Positions 1 to 10,017 of a stretch of 43,972 nucleotides of DNA are shown piece by piece. Both the position numbers and the translations under genes were made by a program. Numbering within the stretch: position 1 is the stretch's first letter; each line of letters begins with the position of its first letter. The notes below the pieces were generated by a model. It ran no database searches, had not been told where the DNA came from, and saw only the letters and a list, made by a program, of their open reading frames with translations. The DNA is from Tannerellaceae bacterium (lineage in GTDB: Bacteria; Bacteroidota; Bacteroidia; Bacteroidales; Tannerellaceae), in contig JAISWO010000044.1 in NCBI GenBank assembly GCA_031271045.1, positions 1-43,972 on the forward strand, written 5' to 3'.

Positions 1-242
1 TAATTACTCAATTAAAGGGATGATGGCAACTAAGGTAACGAATATCCAACAAAGTTATGCCAAATCAAATACCTTTTCATCCCCTTTGGTGAGCGAGAGC
101 GATCATGTCTGTTTCATAAGGTATCTATTGTTAGTAATTTATTTTAATTGAACAAGGCAGGCAAATGTAGTTATTTTACCCCGCAATATGTCTATCTTTA
201 CGGCCTTTCAGTAAATAATATTCATACTAAAATTAACCTCTG

Positions 243-785
243 ATGAAAAACTTGATTCTCTTTATTGCGGCATGCCTGATGCCGGTTCTTGTGGATGCAC
301 AGGACAAAAATTTCTATGATTTCGCAGTACGTTCTATTGATGGCAAGACGCTTTCCCTGTCGGAATTTAAGGGCAAGAAGGTCTTGGTAGTGAATGTAGC
401 CTCCCGTTGCGGCCTGACGCCGCAGTACAAGCAATTGCAGGAGCTGTACGACGCATACGGCAAGGGCGATTTTGTTATCATCGGCTTCCCCGCCAACAAT
501 TTCGGGGCTCAGGAACCGGGGACAAACGAGGAGATCCGCGAATTTTGCACCCTTAACTACGGCGTTACCTTCCCTATGATGGAGAAAATATCCGTCAAAG
601 GCGACGACATCGCCCCCCTCTACCAATGGCTCACCCGTAAGAGCGAGAACGGCAAGCAGGATGCCGAAGTGACGTGGAACTTCCAGAAGTTCCTGATCGA
701 CGAGAACGGCGACTGGGCTGCCACGTTCGAGCCCCGTACCCTCCCCAACGCGCCGGAGATCATCCGGTGGATCGAAGGTCAATAG
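243..785 (+). CDS. Secreted glutathione peroxidase (Cys type)
   Basis: The 180-residue product is a thiol peroxidase of the glutathione peroxidase family, which reduces hydrogen peroxide or lipid peroxides, usually with thioredoxin as donor in bacteria. Residues 1-19 form a signal peptide ending VDA, so the enzyme should act in the periplasm or on the envelope. The catalytic tetrad is visible as Cys56 (NVASRCGLTP), Gln90 (NNFGAQEPG), Trp145 and Asn146 (TWNFQKF). The peroxidatic residue is cysteine, not selenocysteine, and there is no in-frame UGA. Length matches the family. It is a single-gene unit that converges on the propeller gene at 872-1795, with a strong hairpin between them. The family call is very sure; the physiological electron donor is not visible. 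Confidence 0.93.
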   Translation: MKNLILFIAACLMPVLVDAQDKNFYDFAVRSIDGKTLSLSEFKGKKVLVVNVASRCGLTPQYKQLQELYDAYGKGDFVIIGFPANNFGAQEPGTNEEIREFCTLNYGVTFPMMEKISVKGDDIAPLYQWLTRKSENGKQDAEVTWNFQKFLIDENGDWAATFEPRTLPNAPEIIRWIEGQ

Positions 786-810
786 GAGGAAAGACCTTCG
801 TTTCCCACTG

Positions 811-866
811 TCAGAATGTTCTGAAAGCCATTTCAAAGCCTGTGTGCGGCTTTCAGAACATTCTGA
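811..866. terminator. Perfect 19-bp inverted repeat between convergent genes
   Basis: The arms at 811-829 and 848-866 are exact reverse complements around an 18-nt loop. Each arm also contains its own palindrome (TCAGAAtgTTCTGA, TCAGAAcaTTCTGA). It lies between the stop codons of two convergent genes, so a bidirectional terminator is the simplest reading, although neither side has a clear T-run. Confidence 0.7.
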
Positions 867-871
867 GACGA

Positions 872-1795
872 TTAGTTCGCCAGCCGGTAGCTCACGAAAG
901 CGAAGCGTTTACTATCGGGCGCCCACGAATTGACGTTGATCGTGCCCTGTCCGCCGAAGAGTCGGGCGACGACTTTGGGCTGTCCGCCTTCGCTGGGGAT
1001 GATGGCAAGCTCCACGTTCTTGTTGGCGGGATGATCGCCGGGAGCGACGTCGCCTTTGGCATAAGAGATGTAGACAACACTTTTCCCGTCGGGCGACGGG
1101 TGCGGGAACCATGCGTTGCGGTTTTCGTCGAACGTCATCTGCACCTGTTCGCTGCCGTCGGCCCTCATTCGCCAGACCTGCATCAGCCCGCTACGTACGG
1201 AATTGAACCAGATGAACCGTCCGTCGGGCGAATATTCAGGCCCGTCGTCCAGCCCCTCGGTTGTCGTGAGCCGCTTTTCCTCCCCTCCCTCAGCCGGGAT
1301 GACGTATACGTCGAAGTTGCCATTCCGTTCGGCGCAATAGGCCAGGGCGCTCATATCAGGGCTCCATCCATGCAGATAGCTGGGAGCAAGCGGCGTAATG
1401 AGCTTCGGTTCTCCCCCTTCGAAGGGCAGGGTCCATATACGCGAACGTCCGTCCTCCTGGGTACCGCTACTGATGGCTATCTGCTTGCCGTCGGACGAGA
1501 GGACATGATCGTTATTGCACCGGGTAGCGATGCCGGTCGGTATGACCTGCGGCTCGCCCGGATTGTCGGGAGAGATTTTGTAGAGTTTACCCCCACTGTT
1601 ATACACCAACCACTTGCCGTCCGCCGTCCAGTTGGGCGCTTCCATGCGGAAGGGAAATTCTTTAACTACGGAACGGCTGCCGGAAGCAACGTCGATCACT
1701 TCCAGAACGCTTGTAACCTGCTGTTGCCCCTGTTGAGCCTGCAAAGCACATAGGCAGCAGCAAAGACCTATGGCCGAATTGAGAATACGTTTCAT
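872..1795 (-). CDS. TolB-like WD40/PD40 beta-propeller protein, exported
   Basis: The 307-residue product begins with a signal peptide ([20 protein letters not shown]) and then carries repeated PD40/TolB-type blades. The recurrent motif is W/Y-SPDG-k-W/Y ([41 protein letters not shown]), with VIPAEGGE and LPFEGGE strand ends. This suggests a six-bladed periplasmic propeller used for protein or ligand binding. It is not TolB itself, since no tol/pal genes are near. An in-frame ATG lies 12 codons upstream, but the start at 1795 gives a clean signal peptide and sits about 27 nt after a plausible promoter. It is transcribed alone. The substrate or partner is unknown. Confidence 0.82.
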   Translation of the reverse strand: MKRILNSAIGLCCCLCALQAQQGQQQVTSVLEVIDVASGSRSVVKEFPFRMEAPNWTADGKWLVYNSGGKLYKISPDNPGEPQVIPTGIATRCNNDHVLSSDGKQIAISSGTQEDGRSRIWTLPFEGGEPKLITPLAPSYLHGWSPDMSALAYCAERNGNFDVYVIPAEGGEEKRLTTTEGLDDGPEYSPDGRFIWFNSVRSGLMQVWRMRADGSEQVQMTFDENRNAWFPHPSPDGKSVVYISYAKGDVAPGDHPANKNVELAIIPSEGGQPKVVARLFGGQGTINVNSWAPDSKRFAFVSYRLAN

Positions 1796-1828
1796 AATGC
1801 AATAATAATAAGGTTCATTGTATGAGGA

Positions 1829-1862
1829 CAAATGTAGGCATAAAAACCGTCCCCTCTCGCAA
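1829..1862 (-). promoter_or_regulatory. Candidate promoter of the propeller gene
   Basis: On the minus strand TACATTTG (1829-1836) matches the Bacteroidetes -7 box TAnnTTTG exactly. A TTG (1860-1862) lies 23 nt upstream, slightly farther than usual. The predicted RNA start supports translation from 1795 instead of the longer reading frame. Confidence 0.5.
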
Positions 1863-1906
1863 AGCCCTCCATAAAGTGGCGAAGTGAATTTCTGTCCTTG
1901 AATTAT

Positions 1907-1937
1907 TTGCGTATCAAATAAATCTTTCGTTCCTTTG
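1907..1937 (+). promoter_or_regulatory. Candidate promoter of rplS
   Basis: TTG (1907-1909), a 20-nt spacer, then TTCCTTTG (1930-1937), one mismatch from TAnnTTTG. This would leave a leader of about 80 nt before the rplS start at 2025. Confidence 0.5.
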
Positions 1938-2024
1938 CAACCGCTTTACGTAATCTCTGTCGGGAAAAAGTGGCCCGTTATATTGCGTTTCAAATTAAAT
2001 GTATCAACTAAAAGCTATAAAAGA

Positions 2025-2372
2025 ATGAATTTAATAAAGATTGCAGAAGCAGCGTTTGCTACCAAGAAAGAGCATCCCGCGTTTAAGAGCGGTGATACAG
2101 TGACTGTATCCTATCGCATAAAAGAAGGCACCAAAGAACGTGTCCAGCAATACCGCGGTGTTGTTATCCGTGTATCGGGAGAAGGAGACAAGAAACGCTT
2201 TACGGTTCGTAAGATATCGGAGAACATCGGAATAGAACGGATATTCCCGATAGAATCGCCTTTCATCGAAAGCATTGTCGTCAATAAAGTAGGAAAAGTA
2301 CGCAGGGCCAAGCTGTACTACCTGCGCGCGCTGACAGGCAAGAAAGCCCGCATCAAGGAAAAGAGGGTTTGA
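2025..2372 (+). CDS. rplS: 50S ribosomal protein L19
   Basis: The 115-residue protein is ribosomal protein L19, located at the 30S-50S interface. The diagnostic run is the central [30 protein letters not shown] and [11 protein letters not shown] segments, ending in [11 protein letters not shown]. Length equals the family norm. The reading frame stays open back to 1935, but the ATG at 2025 gives the conserved N-terminus [11 protein letters not shown] and is used here. It is not in the rpsP-rimM-trmD-rplS order seen in many bacteria, since the upstream neighbour is an unrelated opposite-strand gene. A hairpin with a T-run follows. Confidence 0.97.
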   Translation: MNLIKIAEAAFATKKEHPAFKSGDTVTVSYRIKEGTKERVQQYRGVVIRVSGEGDKKRFTVRKISENIGIERIFPIESPFIESIVVNKVGKVRRAKLYYLRALTGKKARIKEKRV

Positions 2373-2400
2373 CCCCCCTTCCTTTCCAGTGCCATACAGA

Positions 2401-2428
2401 AGCCATCTGAATACCGGGTGGCTTTTTT
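2401..2428 (+). terminator. Rho-independent terminator after rplS
   Basis: AGCCATC (2401-2407) pairs with GGTGGCT (2417-2423, including a G-U pair) and is followed by a T-run to 2428. It separates rplS from the DUF5606 gene starting at 2467. Confidence 0.75.
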
Positions 2429-2466
2429 AGTAGAAAGAGATAACTCAAATTGAAATACGAAAGATT

Positions 2467-2898
2467 ATGTTGAAGACTATTTTGTCCGTTTCCGGAAGAC
2501 CCGGGTTGTTTAAATTAGTATCCAAGGGGAAGAACATGTTTATTGTTGAATCGTTGATCGACAAACAGAGAATCCCCATGTATGCAAAGGATAAGGCTGT
2601 TCCGCTGGCCGATATTACAGTGTATACCGATGGGGAGAACGAACCTCTGCCTGTGGTACTCACTCAGATCAGGGATAAAGAGAACAGTGAAAAAATCTCA
2701 CTCAACCTTTCTGCAGCTAAACCGGATGAGTTGCGTGCTTACCTGGCAACGGTTCTCCCTCACTTTGATCGTGAGAGAGTCTATCCCAACGACATCCGAA
2801 AGATCCTTTCGTGGTACAATCTGCTGATTACTTCCGGTATCACAGACTTTACTCCCGAGGAAAAGCCGCAGCAAGAGGAGCCCTCGGAGGAAGAATAA
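2467..2898 (+). CDS. DUF5606 family protein
   Basis: The 143-residue protein opens MLKTILSVSGRPGLFKLVSKGKN and continues with ...IVESL..QRIPMYAKDKAVPLADITVYT, which I recognise as the DUF5606 family common in Bacteroidota. The N-terminal half looks like a small SH3-like beta-barrel. The second half is helical (DELRAYLATVLPHFDRERVYPNDIRKILSWYNLL) and the tail is acidic (EEKPQQEEPSEEE). There is no signal peptide or membrane segment, so it should be cytoplasmic. The molecular function is not established. It converges on lon with only 8 bp between stop codons. Confidence 0.85.
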   Translation: MLKTILSVSGRPGLFKLVSKGKNMFIVESLIDKQRIPMYAKDKAVPLADITVYTDGENEPLPVVLTQIRDKENSEKISLNLSAAKPDELRAYLATVLPHFDRERVYPNDIRKILSWYNLLITSGITDFTPEEKPQQEEPSEEE

Positions 2899-2906
2899 AC
2901 GAAGGG

Positions 2907-5372
2907 TCAGAACAGGGGATTGGTCACCTTCTCTTCCAGCAAAGCCCGGCTGACCACTTCCCTGATGTCTTTTACATAATGGAATGTAAGGCCTTTGAGG
3001 TATTCGGCTTTGATTTCGTTGATGTCTTTCCGGTTCTCCTCGCAGAGGATGAGTTCTTTGATGCCGGCTCGTTTGGCGGCCAGTATTTTCTCTTTAATGC
3101 CGCCTACGGGCAGTACTTTTCCACGCAAGGTTATCTCGCCGGTCATGGCGATGCTGCTTCTGACTTTTCGTTGTGTGAAGGCGGAGACTAAGGAGGTGAC
3201 CATCGTAATACCGGCGCTTGGGCCATCTTTCGGGATAGCGCCTTCGGGCACGTGGATGTGCACGTTCCAGTTCTCAAACATTTCTTCGTCTATACCGAAG
3301 TGCGAGGCGTGCGCATGGATATATTCAAGCGCCAGCATGGCGGATTCTTTCATTACATCGCCCAGCTTGCCGGTGAGGGTCAGTTTGGATCCTTTTCCTT
3401 TGCTGAGGCTTGATTCGACAAAGAGTATTTCTCCCCCGACGGCTGTCCAGGCAAGGCCGGTGACGACTCCGGCGTATTCGTTGCCCTGGTAGGTATCGCG
3501 TGTGTATTCAACGGCGCCGAGGTATTCGGAGAGGTGTTCGGGCAGGATCTCTTCGGGTAGGGGTTCGTTGGAGGCTAATTTACGGGCCAGCTTACGCATG
3601 ACTTTGGCTATCTTTTTGTCTAATTCGCGGACGCCGCTTTCGCGGGTATAGGATATGACTAATTCCTGGAGGGTCTTCTTTTTGAACTTGGTGCTGGCTT
3701 TGGGCAGTCCGTGGGCTTCGAGTTGTTTGGGGACGAGGTGTTTGGAGGCTATCTGCATTTTCTCTTCCAGGATGTAGCCGCTTATTTCGATCAGTTCCAT
3801 GCGGTCGAGCAGGGGCTGGGAGATGGTGTTCAGGTTGTTGGCTGTGGCGATGAACATGACTTTGCTCAGGTCGTAGTCGATGTCGAGGTAGTTGTCGTGG
3901 AAGGCGTTGTTTTGTTCCGGGTCAAGGGCTTCGAGCAGGGCGGCTGCGGGGTCGCCTTTGAAGTCGTTGGCTACTTTGTCTATTTCGTCGAGGATAAAGA
4001 CAGGGTTTGAGGTGCCGGCTTTCATGATGTTCTGGATGATGCGTCCGCAGAGGGCGCCGATATAGGTTCGGCGGTGTCCTCGTATTTCGGCTTCGTCGTG
4101 GAGTCCGCCCAGGGAGATGCGGACGTATTTGCGGTTGAGGGCTTCGGCGACGGATTTGCCCAGAGAGGTTTTACCGACTCCGGGGGGGCCGTAGAGGCAG
4201 ATGATGGGTGATTTCATGTCGCCTTTGAGTTTGAGTACGGCGAGGTGTTCGATGATGCGTTCTTTTACTTTTTCGAGGCCGTAATGGTCGCGGTCGAGGA
4301 CTCGTTGGGCGTGGGCGAGGTTGAAGTTGTCTTTGCTGTATGTTCCCCAGGGGAGGTTGATGATGGTTTGTACGTATTGGGTTTGTATGGAGAAGTCGGG
4401 CGACTGTGGGTGGAGTCGTTCGAGTTTGCGTATTTCTTTTTCGAAGGTTTCTTTCACGGTGTCGGGCCATTGTTTGCGGCTGGCTTTGTTGCGTAGTTCG
4501 CGTATTTCGATTTCGTTGATGTTTCCTCCGAGTTCTTCTTGTATGGTTTTGATTTGTTGTTGCAGGAAGTATTCTTTTTGCTGCTGGTTGATGTCTTCAT
4601 GGGTTTTCATTTGGATGGAGTTTTTCAGCTCGAGCAGTTGGTATTCGCGGTTGAGGATGAACAGGAGCCGGAAGGCGCGTTCGCGGAGGTTACCGATGAG
4701 GAGGAGTTCTTGTTTTTCGGCCGGGCTGACCAGGATGTTGCTGCATGCGAAACTGATGACGTAGAGGACGTTTTTGTTGTTTTTGATTGTGAGCAGGAGG
4801 TCTCGCGGGAGTTCGTTGACGGCGGCCTGGAGCATTTTCACGGTTAGTTCTTTGATGGTTGAGACGAGGGCTTCGAATTCGCGGTCGTCTTTGCCGGGCA
4901 TTTCTTCTTCGAGGATGGTGATGTTTCCTTTGAGGTATGTTTCGGTGTGGATCAGTGTGTTGAGTTGGAAGCGTTTTTTGCCTTGGAGGATGACGGTGGT
5001 GGATCCGTCGGGCATTTCGAGTATGCGCACGACGTCGGCGATGACGCCGGTGGTGTAGAGGTCGTTTTCCTGGGGGTCTTCGATGTCGGTGTCTTTCTGG
5101 CAGAGGACGCCGACGAGTTTTTTGTGTTTGATGGCGTCGTTGATTAGTCGCATGGATTTGGGTCGTCCGACGGCGACGGGCATGGCGACTCCGGGGAAGA
5201 GTACGGTATTGCGTAGTGGGAGGATGGGGATGGTGTCGTCGAGGTTGTCGATGCCGTCTGTGAAGTCTTCGTCCGTATCGCATTGTGTGAGTAGGGGCAT
5301 TGCTAATCCTACGTTTTCGTCTGTGTCGTCGTTGAAGGTTATGTGACGGAGTATGCTTGTTTTATGTTTCAT
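2907..5372 (-). CDS. lon: ATP-dependent Lon protease (LonA)
   Basis: The 821-residue protein is a cytoplasmic AAA+ serine protease that degrades misfolded and regulatory proteins. The LON substrate-binding domain spans about 45-250 ([18 protein letters not shown]). The AAA+ module has Walker A GPPGVGKT at 395-402 and Walker [10 protein letters not shown] near 458-466. The C-terminal protease domain carries the Ser-Lys dyad Ser719 (PKDGPSAGI) and Lys762 (GGIKEK), with the 43-residue spacing of the E. coli enzyme. The protein is slightly longer than E. coli Lon because of an acidic N-terminal extension (TDENVG...[15 protein letters not shown]), which is usual in Bacteroidota. The gene stands alone. 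Its upstream region carries a 12-bp inverted repeat that overlaps the -7 box. Confidence 0.98.
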   Translation of the reverse strand: MKHKTSILRHITFNDDTDENVGLAMPLLTQCDTDEDFTDGIDNLDDTIPILPLRNTVLFPGVAMPVAVGRPKSMRLINDAIKHKKLVGVLCQKDTDIEDPQENDLYTTGVIADVVRILEMPDGSTTVILQGKKRFQLNTLIHTETYLKGNITILEEEMPGKDDREFEALVSTIKELTVKMLQAAVNELPRDLLLTIKNNKNVLYVISFACSNILVSPAEKQELLLIGNLRERAFRLLFILNREYQLLELKNSIQMKTHEDINQQQKEYFLQQQIKTIQEELGGNINEIEIRELRNKASRKQWPDTVKETFEKEIRKLERLHPQSPDFSIQTQYVQTIINLPWGTYSKDNFNLAHAQRVLDRDHYGLEKVKERIIEHLAVLKLKGDMKSPIICLYGPPGVGKTSLGKSVAEALNRKYVRISLGGLHDEAEIRGHRRTYIGALCGRIIQNIMKAGTSNPVFILDEIDKVANDFKGDPAAALLEALDPEQNNAFHDNYLDIDYDLSKVMFIATANNLNTISQPLLDRMELIEISGYILEEKMQIASKHLVPKQLEAHGLPKASTKFKKKTLQELVISYTRESGVRELDKKIAKVMRKLARKLASNEPLPEEILPEHLSEYLGAVEYTRDTYQGNEYAGVVTGLAWTAVGGEILFVESSLSKGKGSKLTLTGKLGDVMKESAMLALEYIHAHASHFGIDEEMFENWNVHIHVPEGAIPKDGPSAGITMVTSLVSAFTQRKVRSSIAMTGEITLRGKVLPVGGIKEKILAAKRAGIKELILCEENRKDINEIKAEYLKGLTFHYVKDIREVVSRALLEEKVTNPLF

Positions 5373-5413
5373 TTGATTCTTTACGTCTTGTTCTTAATTG
5401 CCTTTATGAAAAA

Positions 5414-5453
5414 CGTGCCAAAGGTACGAATATATCTTCTCACCTTTGGCACG
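5414..5453 (-). promoter_or_regulatory. lon promoter -7 box inside a 12-bp perfect inverted repeat
   Basis: CGTGCCAAAGGT (5414-5425) and ACCTTTGGCACG (5442-5453) are exact reverse complements with a 16-nt spacer. On the minus strand TACCTTTG (5419-5426) is a perfect TAnnTTTG box about 47 nt before the lon start. No TTG is found at the expected -33 distance. An operator for a dimeric regulator is a reasonable inference. The repeat is not the CIRCE element. Confidence 0.55.
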
Positions 5454-5530
5454 ATTGGCTTGTCTTTTCGGTGCAGGGGGTTTATATTTCTTTGTTTGGT
5501 CTGTGTTTGAGTGGTATGTTGTGCCGGTGG

Positions 5531-5573
5531 GCGTCATAGGGTTATTATGGGGTGCGTCATAGTGTTATGACGC
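5531..5573. repeat. GCGTCATA repeats with an 8-bp hairpin
   Basis: GCGTCATA occurs at 5531-5538 and again at 5554-5561. The second copy pairs with TATGACGC (5566-5573) across a 4-nt loop. The element lies between the lon promoter and the pseudogene remnant. Its role is unknown. Confidence 0.5.
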
Positions 5574-5598
5574 GCCTCGTAATAGTTCGGGAATAGGT

Positions 5599-5885
5599 TT
5601 AATTGTTGATAATGCCTTCTTTCAGAGGCAGTCCGTAGGTGAGGGTACGGGGTTTTTTCAGCAATGTGCCGCTGTGGGAAAAGCGTGTTACGATCTTTAG
5701 GGTAAAGACGCCGTCGTGCCTGCGATGGGGACTTGGCAGACGATCCTCGAGGGGTTGTTTTCGGTCAGGGGGTCGTCCAGGGGGATGATTGTGCCGGTGG
5801 ATACTTCGGCGACGGGGTCGTTGTCTACTTCCTGGGTCAGTACATTGGACCGGAGCCAGATTTTCCAGAAGAAATGTTTACTCAT
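5599..5885 (-). pseudogene. Remnant of a DUF4469/HU-like DNA-binding protein gene
   Basis: Reading from 5885, the N-terminus MSKHFFWKIWLRSNVLTQEVDNDPVAEVST resembles the start of Bacteroidales HU-like proteins with a C-terminal DUF4469 domain. After about 32 residues it jumps directly to a C-terminal-domain-like segment (PLTENNPSRIVCQVPIAG), so the central HU-like core of about 90 residues is missing. Near 5715 the frame shifts. In the neighbouring frame the sequence continues as FTLKIVTRFSHSGTLLKKPR and TYGLPLKEGI to a stop at 5599-5601, which is the expected end of such proteins. An internal deletion plus a frameshift therefore explain the region better than a real 62-residue gene. The family assignment is from recalled patterns, so it is moderately sure. 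Confidence 0.6.
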
Positions 5886-5980
5886 ATCAATATGGAGTTA
5901 GTTACTAAATTGACGTAAAGACAGCGATTATTTTACATCTCCATCACAATTTACTTTTTTATTGATCTTTTTTTGGGAGT

Positions 5981-6014
5981 CTTCAGGGGGCTATGTGTGG
6001 ATAGTCCCCTGAAG
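5981..6014 (-). terminator. Long hairpin immediately after gnd
   Basis: CTTCAGGGGGCTAT (5981-5994) pairs with ATAGTCCCCTGAAG (6001-6014) with one G-U wobble and a 6-nt loop, 5 nt beyond the gnd stop codon. The minus strand has no T-run after the stem, so it may act as a 3'-end stabilising hairpin as well as a terminator. Confidence 0.6.
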
Positions 6015-6019
6015 TTGGT

Positions 6020-7471
<1,452 letters not shown>

Positions 7472-7541
7472 ACGTTCTGAATTGAATGATTATTTGTTCA
7501 TTGTCACATTATATATAATGATGTTCCGCACCGGTTGCGCG

Positions 7542-8738
7542 TCAGCTTCGCGCCCGGCCTCGCGTTCGCTTGGCCTTGGTTTTGCCTTCGGGTAGGCGCT
7601 CGGTGCAAAGGTGAAAGCCCAGGGACCGGAGGCTGGTTACCATCCAGAGGTCTGCGTCGACAAGGTGGAGGGTAAAGCTGTCCATCTCGCGCCGGGTCCA
7701 GTAATTCCCTCTGAACTCTTCGAAGCTTTCGGGCGAGTGTTTCAACCGGTGGCTGTCTTCCTCTATGGGAAAGGCGTGCGTCATGGCTTCGTACAAGACC
7801 CTTCCGGGTGTTTTTCCCCGGCAGTCGATGGTCCATTCGGTGGGCATGGGTGGCGGCGGGATGGTTTCCGGGTACCAATTTGCCAGAGCGGGGATGTCGA
7901 AGAAGCGGCTCAGCTCGCGTATGCAGGCGGCTGTTCCGTTGGCCTTCCCGTCGGCCGAATAGCCGGCGATGTGAGGTGTTGCAACGAAGGCCCTATCCAG
8001 CAGGACGGGGTCAATGTCCGGTTCTCCCTCCCATACGTCTAAGATGCAGGTGGCGAGCTTAGTCTGTATGGCGTGTCGCAGGGCGGCCGTATCAGTCACC
8101 GCTCCCCTGGACGAATTGATAAAGACTGCACCTTCCTTCATTTTGCCGAAGAAGTCGTGTGAGGCCAGATGATAAGTAGGGTAGGGGCCGTCGTGGGTGA
8201 GGGGCGTATGGCAACTGACGATATCGCTTTCGCGGAGCAGTTCGTCCAGCGGGAGGAAGCCTGTTGTCCCTTCGCGGTCGGCACGGGGCGGGTCGCACAG
8301 AAGTACGCGCATGCCCAGCGCGGCGCCGGCCAGGGCTACCTTGCTGCCGACGTGGCCTACACCGATGACGCCCAGCGTCATATCCGGCAACCACAGGGTG
8401 TGTTCATGCGCCCAAGCGAGGATGGCAGCCGTGATGTATTGTTGCACAGAGGAGGAGTTGCAGCCGGGGGCATTCACCCAACGGATGCCGTTGGCTTCGC
8501 ACCAGGCGGTGTCGATGTGGTCGTACCCGATGGTGGCGGTTGCAATCAGGCGGATGCTGCTACCGCTCAGCAATGCGGCGTCGCAGCGGGTGCGGGTGCG
8601 GGTCAGGAGGGCGTCGGTGCCGGCCAGGTCGGCGGCTGTGATGCCGTCTCCCGGCAGGTAGCTAATGTCGGCGAAAGGTTCCAATGCACCGCGGAGGAAG
8701 GGTATTTTATCGTCGGCAATGATGAGGGGTCGTTTCAT
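7542..8738 (-). CDS. pdxB: 4-phosphoerythronate dehydrogenase
   Basis: The 398-residue enzyme oxidises 4-phospho-D-erythronate in the DXP-dependent pyridoxal phosphate pathway. It belongs to the D-2-hydroxyacid dehydrogenase superfamily. The N-terminal part shows TATIGYDHIDTAWCEANGI. The NAD-binding site is GVIGVGHVGSKVA. The catalytic Arg, Glu and His lie in NSSRGAV, VWEGEPD and TPHIAGYS. The C-terminal extension after about residue 280 (W..DCRGKTPGRVLYEA) is the PdxB dimerisation region, which separates it from SerA-like enzymes. Its start overlaps the stop of the LarA-family gene by 4 bp (ATGA), so the two are translationally coupled although the pathways seem unrelated. Confidence 0.93.
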   Translation of the reverse strand: MKRPLIIADDKIPFLRGALEPFADISYLPGDGITAADLAGTDALLTRTRTRCDAALLSGSSIRLIATATIGYDHIDTAWCEANGIRWVNAPGCNSSSVQQYITAAILAWAHEHTLWLPDMTLGVIGVGHVGSKVALAGAALGMRVLLCDPPRADREGTTGFLPLDELLRESDIVSCHTPLTHDGPYPTYHLASHDFFGKMKEGAVFINSSRGAVTDTAALRHAIQTKLATCILDVWEGEPDIDPVLLDRAFVATPHIAGYSADGKANGTAACIRELSRFFDIPALANWYPETIPPPPMPTEWTIDCRGKTPGRVLYEAMTHAFPIEEDSHRLKHSPESFEEFRGNYWTRREMDSFTLHLVDADLWMVTSLRSLGFHLCTERLPEGKTKAKRTRGRARS

Positions 8739-10003
8739 TCTTCAAAGCGTTCTTTGTATGCCCATAGTCCCAACGCCGGGTTGGAGATGTAGTATATTTC
8801 TTCTCCGTCTACATCGTTCCATCCGTCTCTCAGGAGGGCGGGGTTGTACTTCTTTTCCATCTGTTGCAGGCTGGCATAGTGGAAGCCTACGCTTTCTATT
8901 TCCTGCTGCGTGAGGCGTCCGGGGCAGTAGGTGATCCGGAAACGTCCTTCCGGTGTACCGTGTATCAAGTGTGCCGCTACGCCTAAGTTGTCCTGCAGGT
9001 CTTCGTTCTCTTCCACGTACTTCAGCGCCTGGTGGGTATGTACGTAGCCATACTTGCGGATGAGGGCGTCGTTCACAGGGTCTTCACCGAACCGGTACAG
9101 GCCGGGCGCCAGGACAATCAGCTCGCCTCCGTCGGCTATGGCCATGCGGGTGCGGTAGATGCTTTTGTTGCCCACCCAGGTGGTGCGGAATTCTTCGGGA
9201 TCGAGGTAAACAACGACCTTCTTCATCTCCCGGTCGAGCATCCGGAAGTTGACGTCGAGCGCCAAGGCGGCAGCCTTGTTGAAACATGCCGCATCGTCGC
9301 CGATATACAGCCCCCGCATCTGTAACCCGTCGCTGCCCGGTGATACGACGGTTTGCATATAGACAATCGGCAGGTGGGCGGTGAAGTGTCCGGAAGCGTA
9401 ATTAAGCACCTTCCGTACGGGGTTATCCGCCCGCCCCATGATACGCTCCATGCCGTAGGCGGCGCCGATGAAGTGGCTTTTGTTGATGCCTTCGGCTCCG
9501 CCTGTTCCTACGAAGATGTTCTTGTTGTAGCTGGCCATCCCGATGACTTCGTGAGGGACGACCTGTCCCAGCGAGAGGATGAGATCGTATCCGCCCGTTA
9601 CCAGCATTTTGTTGACCTGCGCCGGCCAGGGGTAGTCTACTGCGCCTCCGGACACTTCCCTCACATATTCTCCCGGCACGACGCCCACCGTCACCACGTC
9701 TTCCCGCCAGTTATGCACTCGGAAGAGCGCGTAGGGAACACCGGGGAACATCTTCGCTATTTCGGCTTCCGTCATGGGGAAGTGCGTTCCCAGGGCAGGG
9801 AGGATGTCGGTCAGGCGATCTCCGTAATAGGCATAGATATATTGCGTCAGTTCGCCGGCACGCGAATGGAAGCGGGTGAAGTCGGGAGGGATCACCAGCA
9901 CCTTTTCCCTTCTGCCCAACTGATCCAGTGTGCGGAACACAATGCTTTTCAGTTCTTCGCTGCTGAGGGCAAGCAGGGGAGCGCCTTTTTCAAAATAGAG
10001 CAT
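8735..10003 (-). CDS. LarA-family nickel-pincer racemase/epimerase
   Basis: The 422-residue protein belongs to the lactate racemase LarA superfamily, which uses a nickel-pincer nucleotide cofactor. Key residues line up with LarA at matching spacing: His74 (LGTHFPMT, catalytic), His151 (VPHEVIG, catalytic), Lys161 (YNKNIFVG, cofactor attachment) and His177 (NKSHFIG, nickel ligand). The 10- and 16-residue gaps equal those of the reference enzyme. The frame is open for 51 codons further upstream, but that part overlaps kdgK and looks non-coding, so the start at 10003 is chosen, 14 bp after the kdgK stop. Coupling to KDG kinase and a LacI-type regulator points to a sugar acid as substrate (for example gluconate/mannonate 2-epimerisation) more than to lactate. 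No larB, larC or larE cofactor genes are in the window. Confidence 0.88.
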   Translation of the reverse strand: MLYFEKGAPLLALSSEELKSIVFRTLDQLGRREKVLVIPPDFTRFHSRAGELTQYIYAYYGDRLTDILPALGTHFPMTEAEIAKMFPGVPYALFRVHNWREDVVTVGVVPGEYVREVSGGAVDYPWPAQVNKMLVTGGYDLILSLGQVVPHEVIGMASYNKNIFVGTGGAEGINKSHFIGAAYGMERIMGRADNPVRKVLNYASGHFTAHLPIVYMQTVVSPGSDGLQMRGLYIGDDAACFNKAAALALDVNFRMLDREMKKVVVYLDPEEFRTTWVGNKSIYRTRMAIADGGELIVLAPGLYRFGEDPVNDALIRKYGYVHTHQALKYVEENEDLQDNLGVAAHLIHGTPEGRFRITYCPGRLTQQEIESVGFHYASLQQMEKKYNPALLRDGWNDVDGEEIYYISNPALGLWAYKERFEE

Positions 10004-10017
10004 ATCCGTCCGTTTGT

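Noticed and set aside
1-242. Gene or RNA in the left end
   Set aside because: No plausible frame or RNA fold was found. A loose AAAGGGATGA / TCATCCCCTTT pair is separated by about 60 nt and has a bulge, so it is not claimed.
222-836. 204-residue minus-strand frame opposite the glutathione peroxidase
   Set aside because: The plus-strand frame has a signal peptide and catalytic tetrad; the antisense frame shows no recognisable feature.
2995-5346. Plus-strand open frames opposite lon
   Set aside because: They are shadows of the lon codon pattern; lon explains the region fully.
5697-5885. Intact 62-residue gene
   Set aside because: The homologous C-terminal sequence continues in another frame past 5715, so the short frame is a broken gene.
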